A program made the position numbers and the translations under genes. Positions 1 through 5,495 of a stretch of DNA of 6,009 nucleotides are shown piece by piece (positions within the stretch are counted from its first letter, which is position 1; each line of letters starts with the position of its first letter). The notes under the pieces are model-generated. The model saw only the letters and a list, made by a program, of their open reading frames with translations, was not told the origin of the DNA and did not search any database. Origin of the DNA: a bacterium. Lineage in GTDB: Bacteria > SM23-31 > JAUVVT01. The DNA is taken from contig JAUVVT010000138.1 in the NCBI GenBank assembly GCA_030604505.1, positions 1 to 6,009 of the forward strand, given 5' to 3'.

Positions 1-2
1 AA

Positions 3-299
3 TACATTCTGAATCTTGCACATCAGCTTGACTATCCCTTTGCTTCGGATTTATATTATTCTCCAACCTGGCAGGGCATTCTCCGTCGTAAAGACAAAAT
101 GATGGGAGTAAGAAATGTTCAGTCATACATACATAGACCAAAAGAAGAACTTTATGACCTCGAAAAGGATAAAAATGAAATAAACAATGTTGCTAAAAAT
201 CCGCAATATGCAGGTGTACTCGCTGATTTACGAAAGAGACTTCGAAGATTCCAGGAAGAGACTAAAGACCCCTGGATTGTCAAATATGAATATGAATAA
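3..299 (+). CDS. Sulfatase, C-terminal fragment (heparan N-sulfatase-like), cut by the window edge
   Basis: An open frame enters from the left edge and ends at TAA 297-299, giving 98 residues. Its opening (YILNLAHQLDYPFASDLYYS, then PTWQGI) and the later stretch RPKEELYDLEKDKNEINNVA are typical of the C-terminal subdomain of type I sulfatases. The closest match from memory is the bacterial N-sulfoglucosamine sulfohydrolase-like group. These enzymes hydrolyse sulfate esters or sulfamates of glycans and are usually exported. The catalytic formylglycine motif (C/S-x-P-x-R) lies upstream of the window, so activity and signal peptide cannot be judged. The tail PKEELYDLEKD-NE-NN is shared by many sulfatases, so the family is firm and the substrate is not. 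The next gene on the same strand starts 192 bases later and could be read through, as no clear terminator is visible. The ATG at 99 is internal, not the start. Confidence 0.88.
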   Translation, partial: YILNLAHQLDYPFASDLYYSPTWQGILRRKDKMMGVRNVQSYIHRPKEELYDLEKDKNEINNVAKNPQYAGVLADLRKRLRRFQEETKDPWIVKYEYE

Positions 300-335
300 A
301 AATTTTAACCTGAAGTTTGCGATACAAAAATTAAT

Positions 336-412
336 ATTGGTAGAGGCAAAGCATTAAACCAAAAAATTTTCAAAAAATTTACACCGTAAACAAAAAAATG
401 CTTCGCCCATTC
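336..412. repeat. Degenerate long inverted repeat in the sulfatase-isomerase gap
   Basis: GGCAAAGCATT at 345-355 is complementary to AATGCTTCGCC at 397-407 with one mismatch, separated by 41 AT-rich bases. The outer edges, ATTGGTAGAGG at the left and CGCCCATTC at the right, resemble the edges of the two palindromes at 3386-3417 and 3482-3512. I read it as a decayed or longer-cored member of the same intergenic repeat family. The rest of the gap 300-491 is A-rich with no gene that I can support. The element has no T-run after it on the plus strand and is not a classic terminator. Confidence 0.5.
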
Positions 413-480
413 TTCCCGAAGAACCAAAAATCAAATAATATAACCATGAAAAGCAAAAAGAATTATACTATAACAAATAT

Positions 481-486
481 AGGAGG
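481..486 (+). promoter_or_regulatory. Ribosome binding site of the first isomerase-like gene
   Basis: A full AGGAGG lies five bases before the ATG at 492. It fixes the start of the Tat-signal protein and supports an MCCFCN amino terminus. Confidence 0.85.
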
Positions 487-491
487 TTATT

Positions 492-2024
492 ATGTGCTGT
501 TTTTGCAATGTAAATAGAAGGAAATTTTTAAGCCTGACGACGACAGGAATTGCCACAGCAGGCATTTCTCTTAAATCACCTTTTTTTTCAGCCGAAAAAG
601 AAGAATGGGACCCGGACAAACCGCCCGTAAAGACAGGAAGAAACTTGACTGTACAGCCGGTTCTAATATATAATATTTTCGACAGGATACCAAAAAGGTC
701 CTGGAGACCGTGGGGCGGTCTGCATGACGAGGATGATGTAGCCGAAGAGATGAATAGAATATCGGAAGAACTTAAACAAATGTTAAAAAACTCCGATTTT
801 CCTTTAAAAATACTGCCGCTTGTTAAAGTTAAAACCGCTGAAGAAGCATCAAAGGTGAGAGATAGTGAATATGATGTAATGTTAGTCTATCCTGCTATTA
901 CTCGTAATGTGGGAGTTCTTGATGCATGTGTATCCGAAAATAGAAATAATTTAATATTTGTGCGCCACAAATCAGGTCCCGTTTATCAATGGTATGAAAT
1001 TGTCCACTGCAGGTTTTTAAGAAGAGGAGGAAAGGGATACAACCTTAATTCATACAGGTATCCGGGAGGTATGGATATTTATGACGTCGTGGTTGATGAC
1101 CATAATGAGGTCCTGTGGAGACTCCGCGCACTGTATGGAGTTAAGAACTTTATCGGCAGGAGAATAGTTACACTCGGTCCGGCAGGAGGATGGGGTTTTG
1201 CATCAGCACCGGAAGTCGCCCGGGAAAAATTTAAACTCGATATTCAGGAAGTCAGTTACAAGGAATTAGAACAGCGTATTAAAACTGCAAGAAAAGATAA
1301 AAACCTTGTTGCAGTGGCTGAAAAGCAGACCGAAAAATACCTTGCATTGCCGCATACCACACTAAAAACCGATAAACAGTTTGTTATAAACGCTTTTATT
1401 CTTTACGGCATAATTAAAGATTTTATGAGGGAGTATGATTCGAAGGCATTTACAATTCGAGGTTGTATGAGTACGGTCATACCGATAGCCGAAACGACTG
1501 CCTGTCTGCCGTTGAGTTTGATAAATGACGAGGGATACCTTGCTTTTTGTGAATCCGATTTTAATGTTATACCATCAGGAATACTCCTGCACTATATATC
1601 CGGAAAGCCGGTATTTCTAAATGACCCGACATTTCCGCACGATGGCGTTGTAACCGCGGCTCACTGCACGGCGCCCCGAAGGATGGACGGAAATAATTAT
1701 GCCCCTGCAAAAGTAATGACACACTATGAATCTGACTACGGTGCCACACCTAAGGTTGAATTAGCAAAGGGAGAAACATTGACAATGATATGTCCCGACT
1801 CCATACAGGAAAGGTGGATTGGTTTTAAAGGCACGGTGGAAAGCAGTCCGTTTTATGATATATGCCGTTCGCAGTATGATGTTAAAATTGATGGCGACTG
1901 GGAAAAACTCCTTGAAGATATGAGAGGATTTCACTGGATGATGGCGCTGGGTGATTATACAAGAGAAACTGGATATGCAGTGAAAAAAATTGGTCTTGAG
2001 TGGCTAAATACATCAAAACTGTAA
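492..2024 (+). CDS. Tat-signal protein with L-fucose/L-arabinose isomerase-like fold
   Basis: The product has 510 residues. The N-terminus carries a twin-arginine motif, NRRKFLS (RR at 9-10), followed by a Thr/Gly/Ala-rich stretch to about residue 27 and a likely cleavage region near FFSAEK (31-36), so export in folded form is predicted. The C-terminal half resembles the sugar isomerase (FucI/AraA) superfamily. It has C338-L-P with NDEG at 345-348, CESD (C353, E354, D356), SGKPVFLNDP at 370-379, TAAHCTAP (H391) and a final GFHWMMALGDY block (H481). By family analogy E354 and a C-terminal histidine could bind the catalytic metal; this is inferred, not aligned. Length fits AraA-like members (about 500) better than FucI (about 590). 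Such isomerases are normally cytoplasmic aldose-ketose isomerases, so the Tat signal is notable and the substrate is unknown. The gene follows a sulfatase on the same strand and is homologous to the protein at 3518-4993. It is convergent with the transporter, only 52 bases away, with no obvious terminator between. Confidence 0.8.
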   Translation: MCCFCNVNRRKFLSLTTTGIATAGISLKSPFFSAEKEEWDPDKPPVKTGRNLTVQPVLIYNIFDRIPKRSWRPWGGLHDEDDVAEEMNRISEELKQMLKNSDFPLKILPLVKVKTAEEASKVRDSEYDVMLVYPAITRNVGVLDACVSENRNNLIFVRHKSGPVYQWYEIVHCRFLRRGGKGYNLNSYRYPGGMDIYDVVVDDHNEVLWRLRALYGVKNFIGRRIVTLGPAGGWGFASAPEVAREKFKLDIQEVSYKELEQRIKTARKDKNLVAVAEKQTEKYLALPHTTLKTDKQFVINAFILYGIIKDFMREYDSKAFTIRGCMSTVIPIAETTACLPLSLINDEGYLAFCESDFNVIPSGILLHYISGKPVFLNDPTFPHDGVVTAAHCTAPRRMDGNNYAPAKVMTHYESDYGATPKVELAKGETLTMICPDSIQERWIGFKGTVESSPFYDICRSQYDVKIDGDWEKLLEDMRGFHWMMALGDYTRETGYAVKKIGLEWLNTSKL

Positions 2025-2076
2025 TTTGCATATATTTATAATAAAAACGAATAGATGGAATAAGGAAAACTTTGTC

Positions 2077-3348
2077 TTAAAACGTATGTAAAAATCCTTT
2101 CAAGCCGATAATTGCGGAATAACACATAAATAATGAAAAAATCAAAGTGGTTGCAAGGGCAGTATTCATAAGTATTCCATTTTTATATTTTCCGACAATC
2201 TTTTTATTATTCAGTAATATGATTAGAAATATTGTAATCAGAGGCATTACAACGGGACTTACTGCTTGAGAGGCGATCATGATTAACACCGGTTTACCAC
2301 CAAAAACAGGAACGACCAAACCATTTAATGCCATGAGAAAAACTATAACTCTAAATAATTTTCTCTTCATATTTCTTTGAATATTCATATAATCACAAAT
2401 CAGCCATGGAAGGAGGACAAAGTTTGGGAAAAGGGAAGATAGTCCCGCACAGATTATACCGGTCACAAAAATAGAAACGGCAAACCTGCCTGCAAGCGGT
2501 TCAAGAGAATGAACCATATCAATTGCCTTATCAACTTCTATTCCCCTTGGAAACATAGTTCCGGCGGCAGTTGCCATTATCGCTGCACTCACCAAAAACG
2601 TAAGAACCATAGAAATAATAGCATCTCTGTTTTCTAAATCAAAATCATCCACACTCCAGCCTCTCTCATGAACAAGAATGCTCCTGGTCATGAGCACCAC
2701 CGAAGCCATAGTAGTACCGACTATCCCGGCGATAATTAAGTGTGAATTTCCACCTGCTGCCACTTTGGGCACAAGCCCTTTTATCACTTCTGAAGGCTCC
2801 GGTATTACCATAAACACCGAAACAATAAAACATATACCCATTAATCCTACCATCACTGCAAGCGTCTTTAGAAAAAAATTGTGCTTCCCGTTCCAAAAAA
2901 GATAGTATAAAATCAGCGAAAAAAATATTGCGAACCAGATTGGGTCTATAACAGTATTATTTGTAGTTAGCGCCTTTGACCATTCACTGACAACATCCGA
3001 AACTATTGCCATAACTCCAATTATAGACGTAATTGAAGTTGTCATTAAAGAAAGTATTATAAAAATTGTTACCCACCTGCCGAAATAGGTTTTAAAATTA
3101 TATAAAAGTGTTTGCCCGGTTATAATAGTACATTTACTGATAGCAGTAATCATTACATAAGTAAAAATGCATGACATTATCAATGCCCAGGTTAATGACA
3201 TCCCATATTTTGCTCCTGATGAAACCATTGTTGTTACGCTTCCCGTACCAATTATATAACCCATAATAAATATTCCGGGACCGATAGAAGAAGCCAGTGT
3301 AATTATCTTTTTCTTAAAACCTAAAAAAGCAGAAAACTTATTATTCAT
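2077..3348 (-). CDS. NRAMP-related membrane transporter with non-canonical motifs
   Basis: The product is a 423-residue polytopic membrane protein with about 11 hydrophobic segments, roughly at 18-45, 52-72, 92-118, 135-153, 158-182, 204-225, 243-265, 285-315, 331-349, 354-380 and 391-415. GPG at 23-25, the SGAKYG stretch (44-49), TGQTLL (77-82) and SQAVSPVVMP in the tenth segment match the NRAMP (SLC11/MntH) layout. The two metal-site motifs do not. Where canonical members have DPGN in helix 1 this protein has GTGS (34-37), and where they have MPH in helix 6 it has MAS (214-216). Classical Mn/Fe transport is therefore doubtful. It belongs among divergent NRAMP-like proteins, some of which carry other ions such as magnesium; its substrate is unknown. 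An AGGAA stretch (3353-3357 on this strand) precedes the ATG at moderate spacing. It lies 169 bases downstream of the isomerase-like gene on the same strand and may be co-transcribed with it. Confidence 0.82.
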   Translation of the reverse strand: MNNKFSAFLGFKKKIITLASSIGPGIFIMGYIIGTGSVTTMVSSGAKYGMSLTWALIMSCIFTYVMITAISKCTIITGQTLLYNFKTYFGRWVTIFIILSLMTTSITSIIGVMAIVSDVVSEWSKALTTNNTVIDPIWFAIFFSLILYYLFWNGKHNFFLKTLAVMVGLMGICFIVSVFMVIPEPSEVIKGLVPKVAAGGNSHLIIAGIVGTTMASVVLMTRSILVHERGWSVDDFDLENRDAIISMVLTFLVSAAIMATAAGTMFPRGIEVDKAIDMVHSLEPLAGRFAVSIFVTGIICAGLSSLFPNFVLLPWLICDYMNIQRNMKRKLFRVIVFLMALNGLVVPVFGGKPVLIMIASQAVSPVVMPLITIFLIILLNNKKIVGKYKNGILMNTALATTLIFSLFMCYSAIIGLKGFLHTF

Positions 3349-3385
3349 AGGATTCCTGAATTAATCAAAATGTGCGATTTTTATT

Positions 3386-3417
3386 ATTGGTAGGGGTGAA
3401 CGGCCGTTCGCCCTTTC
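3386..3417. repeat. Palindromic intergenic repeat, copy with GAACGGCCGTTC core
   Basis: Bases 3394-3413 form an almost perfect palindrome, a ten-pair stem with one T-G wobble (3397/3410) and core GAACGGCCGTTC. The wobble-tolerant stem extends to 3392-3415. The flanks ATTGGTAGGGG and CGCCCTTTC are shared with the copy at 3482-3512. It looks like a REP-type element. It lies between the isomerase-like gene and the transporter on the minus strand, so it would be in the mRNA if they are one operon. Confidence 0.7.
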
Positions 3418-3481
3418 TATATTTCACGTTTCGTGATAATTTAGAAGACCATTGAGAAATGGACGTGGTAGAAAATGAATA

Positions 3482-3512
3482 ATTGTAGGGGCGGTTCGCG
3501 AACCGCCCTTCC
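3482..3512. repeat. Palindromic intergenic repeat, copy with GGTTCGCGAACC core
   Basis: Bases 3489-3508 form a perfect 20-base palindrome with core GGTTCGCGAACC. The edges (ATTGTAGGGG and CGCCCTTCC) match the copy about 95 bases to the left, while the core differs. It begins five bases beyond the family edge from the TGA stop (3518-3520) of the minus-strand isomerase-like gene. In that gene's transcript it would fold into a strong hairpin followed by CTACAATT rather than a U-run. It could protect or attenuate the transcript, but it is not a textbook intrinsic terminator. Confidence 0.75.
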
Positions 3513-3517
3513 TCCTC

Positions 3518-4993
3518 TCACGCTTCTCTTACAACCTTAAATCCCATTAATCTTCCCATCTTCTCGATATCTTTCATATAATTTCCGTAATATATAACCC
3601 TGTGTAATCCATTGGTCCAGCTGTGCAAATATTCATCAACATCCAATTCCTGTTCGGTTTTGGGGTCTATAACTTTACAGACGATTTTTGTTCTGCATCC
3701 CCGTTTTTTATCGGAGTTGCCGATTATTTTAGCAGTTGAAACAAGCATCGTATCAGCATTTACAATCTTTACAGAAGTTACCACCTGACCCGCACGCATT
3801 TTAACCTGAATTGAAACACCTTTATCATCTTCCATGTGTGTTCTGATAATATAGGGAGCCGACTCACCTGATGGTCCGTCAAGCTTCGTCGCCGATACGC
3901 AGTGAGCATGAACAACAGTATTAGATTTAGTGTCAAAAAACGGGTCGGTAACAAATCCCGGTTTTCCACCTGTAAAGGATTGCATTATCAATGAAGAAAG
4001 AGTTGAGTCCAGGTCTGCCTCACACACGCCTAATAATCCTTCATCATTCAGTCTTGTCCATGTTACGCAAGGATAAGCCTTCAGGTCGCCTCTCCTGAAA
4101 CCGCCAAGACAATCAATCGTTATAGCATTGGCATTTTCTTCTTTAAGAAACCTTTTTACGGCTAAGTAAAATCGATTTGCCGCTATAACATCATCCCTCG
4201 TTGGTTCAACAACCTTAACTGCATCCTTAATAAAAGTGTCTGCTTCTTTTCCTGCTTTATAAATATCAATAGAGTCGTAAAGCTCATTCAATCTTGAATA
4301 GTCCATAGGTTTAATCTCAACACCAAACTTATTATTCACCTTTTCCATAAAATCAGTTTTTTCGGTTTGACTTCTGATACGTAATATTTTCGATTGCTTC
4401 AATCTTCTCATTGCATCCATTATTCGTGCATACGGTTCAAGTTCTCCAAAATCGTAGCTGCCTATAACATCGCATCTTTTACCGTTCTGGGCTAAACCGG
4501 CGGCTGTAAGCCAGTCATGACCGCTGGCAGGTTGACTGAATAATACCGATGGATACCCGAGCTCAACAGTCCTGTTGACCAGCTCCGCCACTGTTGAAGT
4601 AAGATTAAACATAAAAATCCCGTCAACATCTCCCAGATTATCAGCAAATGCGGGAAAATCTTCAGGAACTCTTAAAAGCTCCCCACCAGCGAATTCTACA
4701 TTAAAATCCCAGTCTCTTTCTTTAAATTTCCACACTTTCTTTAAGTCAGCTAACTTGTCATTGATCATTCTCATTTCAGCATCGACGTCTAAATCAGGAC
4801 AGGGCCAGGAAGGAACCGGCTTTGCAAAATATACTACCTTTATAATGGTAAGGTCTCTATTATTTTTTTTACTTGCATAACTGCCGTAAGAAGGTTCAGG
4901 TGTATTCATCATACTGTTCAATGCAGCAATTCCACTAGTGCTGAGAACAGAAGATTTAATAAAATCCCTTCTTGATAAATTACAATTACACAT
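3518..4993 (-). CDS. Second Tat-signal isomerase-like protein (FucI/AraA fold)
   Basis: I place the start at the ATG at 4993 (491 residues), not the in-frame ATG at 5005. A GGAGG with five-base spacing precedes 4993, while nothing like a ribosome site precedes 5005. The resulting N-terminus MCNCNLSRRDFIK parallels that of the paralogue at 492. The Tat motif is SRRDFIK (RR at 8-9), followed by a moderately hydrophobic stretch SSVLSTSGIAALNSMM. The C-terminal half aligns with the other isomerase-like protein. It has C309 before a NDEG block (316-319), CEAD (C324, E325, D327), GGKPGFVTDP, VHAHC (H362, H364), RTHMEDD (H386) and a final GLHRVIYYGNY (H464). Conservation of the acidic and histidine positions suggests a retained metal-site architecture, but the reaction and sugar are unknown. 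The N-terminal halves are much more diverged than the C-terminal halves, suggesting different substrates. It is the first gene of a likely minus-strand unit with the NRAMP-like transporter and is divergent from the gene at 5496. Confidence 0.8.
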   Translation of the reverse strand: MCNCNLSRRDFIKSSVLSTSGIAALNSMMNTPEPSYGSYASKKNNRDLTIIKVVYFAKPVPSWPCPDLDVDAEMRMINDKLADLKKVWKFKERDWDFNVEFAGGELLRVPEDFPAFADNLGDVDGIFMFNLTSTVAELVNRTVELGYPSVLFSQPASGHDWLTAAGLAQNGKRCDVIGSYDFGELEPYARIMDAMRRLKQSKILRIRSQTEKTDFMEKVNNKFGVEIKPMDYSRLNELYDSIDIYKAGKEADTFIKDAVKVVEPTRDDVIAANRFYLAVKRFLKEENANAITIDCLGGFRRGDLKAYPCVTWTRLNDEGLLGVCEADLDSTLSSLIMQSFTGGKPGFVTDPFFDTKSNTVVHAHCVSATKLDGPSGESAPYIIRTHMEDDKGVSIQVKMRAGQVVTSVKIVNADTMLVSTAKIIGNSDKKRGCRTKIVCKVIDPKTEQELDVDEYLHSWTNGLHRVIYYGNYMKDIEKMGRLMGFKVVREA

Positions 4994-4998
4994 CTTTC

Positions 4999-5003
4999 CC
5001 TCC
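4999..5003 (-). promoter_or_regulatory. Ribosome binding site that decides the start of the second isomerase-like gene
   Basis: Read on the minus strand, GGAGG is followed by GAAAG and the ATG at 4993, the same five-base spacing as in the paralogue. The upstream ATG at 5005 overlaps this GGAGG and has only an A/T tract before it, so it is probably not used. Confidence 0.75.
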
Positions 5004-5150
5004 ATTTTTTTATTTTTTATTGTTTTTATTAATGACGTGTTATATATTAGTTAAGTGGCAAGAATTTAAAAAATTTGTTTTTAAAATTTTTTATTAAAAT
5101 AATTATAATTGTAAAATATGAATTTAGGTTAATAAAATTCCCAAAGTGTC

Positions 5151-5176
5151 ATTCCCCCCGAATATTCGGGGGGAAT
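5151..5176. repeat. Perfect 26-base palindrome, ATTCCC...GGGAAT type
   Basis: The arms ATTCCCCCCGAAT and ATTCGGGGGGAAT are exact reverse complements with no spacer. The ends ATTCCC and GGGAAT are those of the Neisseria dRS3 repeat class (known from established literature), although the interior is longer here and common origin is unproven. A direct repeat GTGTCAT brackets it at 5146-5152 and 5188-5194. It differs from the TAGGGG-type repeats elsewhere in the window. It is probably a dispersed genomic repeat. Confidence 0.7.
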
Positions 5177-5360
5177 CCATTTCTTGCGTGTCATCATATA
5201 TTAGGAATAAATGCAAATATTAATAAAACATAGTCAATTAAAACAAATTTTGCAAATAATATTATAAAAATGAAAAATTAACCGCTGAGAGTTACAAAGT
5301 GGAATAAAAATAGATGAATTAATGGATAAAAGGTAGATGCTTATTATTAAAATTGTATTA

Positions 5361-5390
5361 TTTTATCTATGTGTTGACACTTAGTTAAAA
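5361..5390. promoter_or_regulatory. 30-base dyad, candidate operator upstream of the curlin/transglutaminase-like gene
   Basis: The 14-base arms 5361-5374 and 5377-5390 are reverse complements at 12 of 14 positions around a central TG; the inner part is GTGT-TG-ACAC. A TTGACA hexamer (5374-5379) sits at the centre and could be a -35 element, but no good -10 is seen 16-18 bases further on. The two-base centre suits a dimeric DNA-binding protein better than an RNA stem. It lies about 105-135 bases before the start codon at 5496. Confidence 0.4.
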
Positions 5391-5394
5391 ATAC

Positions 5395-5422
5395 TCAAGG
5401 AATAGGATGGCCTATCCCTTGA
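5395..5422. promoter_or_regulatory. Imperfect 12-pair hairpin in the leader of the curlin/transglutaminase-like gene
   Basis: TCAAGGAATAGG (5395-5406) pairs with CCTATCCCTTGA (5411-5422) around an ATGG loop, with one A-C mismatch. On the plus strand no T-run follows. On the minus strand it would be followed by GTATTTTTAA, which is mildly terminator-like, but no minus-strand gene ends here. It may be a leader structure or a protein site. Confidence 0.4.
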
Positions 5423-5483
5423 AAATTGCTTGCATAATTAAAAAAATCCTTTGTGTCGTTTTGTCAAAGTGTAATAACAACAA

Positions 5484-5489
5484 AGGAGG
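5484..5489 (+). promoter_or_regulatory. Ribosome binding site of the curlin/transglutaminase-like gene, possibly maskable
   Basis: AGGAGG lies six bases before the ATG at 5496. Upstream, TCCTTTGT (5447-5454) is complementary to ACAAAGGA (5480-5487), which covers half of the site. CTTTG (5449-5453) can instead pair with CAAAG (5465-5469). The ribosome site is firm; the alternative pairing is only suggestive. Confidence 0.8.
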
Positions 5490-5495
5490 TTTCTT

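Larger units (their letters stand above)
5004..5495. other. AT-rich divergent intergenic region without a gene
   Basis: This stretch separates the minus-strand isomerase-like gene from the plus-strand curlin/transglutaminase-like gene. Every ATG I followed here reaches a stop within a few codons, and no tRNA-like or other RNA gene is recognisable. It holds a perfect palindrome (5151-5176), a 30-base dyad (5361-5390), a hairpin (5395-5422) and a possible leader pairing (5447-5487). A TATAAC hexamer on the minus strand (5039-5044) is a weak -10 candidate for the isomerase-like gene; I found no convincing -35 partner. The parts 5006-5145 and 5195-5360 are simple A/T-rich DNA in which I see nothing else. 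Confidence 0.6.

Noticed and set aside
446..517. A 23-codon frame starting ATGAAAAGC that overlaps the start of the first isomerase-like gene
   Set aside because: No ribosome binding site precedes it, the composition is A-rich leader, and it only overlaps the AGGAGG of the real gene.
431..619. Minus-strand open frame of 62 codons over the start of the first isomerase-like gene
   Set aside because: It is antisense to a well-supported coding region, has no ribosome site or recognisable motif, and would cover the Tat signal region of the real gene.
2025..2076. Possible bidirectional terminator between the convergent genes
   Set aside because: The 52 bases contain no stem of useful length, only A/T-rich sequence.
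2678..2905. Plus-strand open frame antisense to the transporter
   Set aside because: It is the complement of transmembrane codons of a clear NRAMP-like protein; no start signal and no family resemblance.
3386..3512. CRISPR-like array suggested by two similar palindromes about 95 bases apart
   Set aside because: Only two units, with differing cores and no regular spacer, and no cas genes nearby; a REP-type repeat explains them better.
4575..4880. Plus-strand open frame of 101 codons antisense to the second isomerase-like gene
   Set aside because: Low-complexity Ser/Lys/Thr composition typical of a reverse-strand shadow, with no ribosome binding site; the minus-strand frame has clear homology to its paralogue.
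5374..5402. Standard sigma-70 promoter from TTGACA at 5374
   Set aside because: The sequences 16-18 bases downstream (around AAGGAA) do not resemble TATAAT, so a full promoter is not supported.
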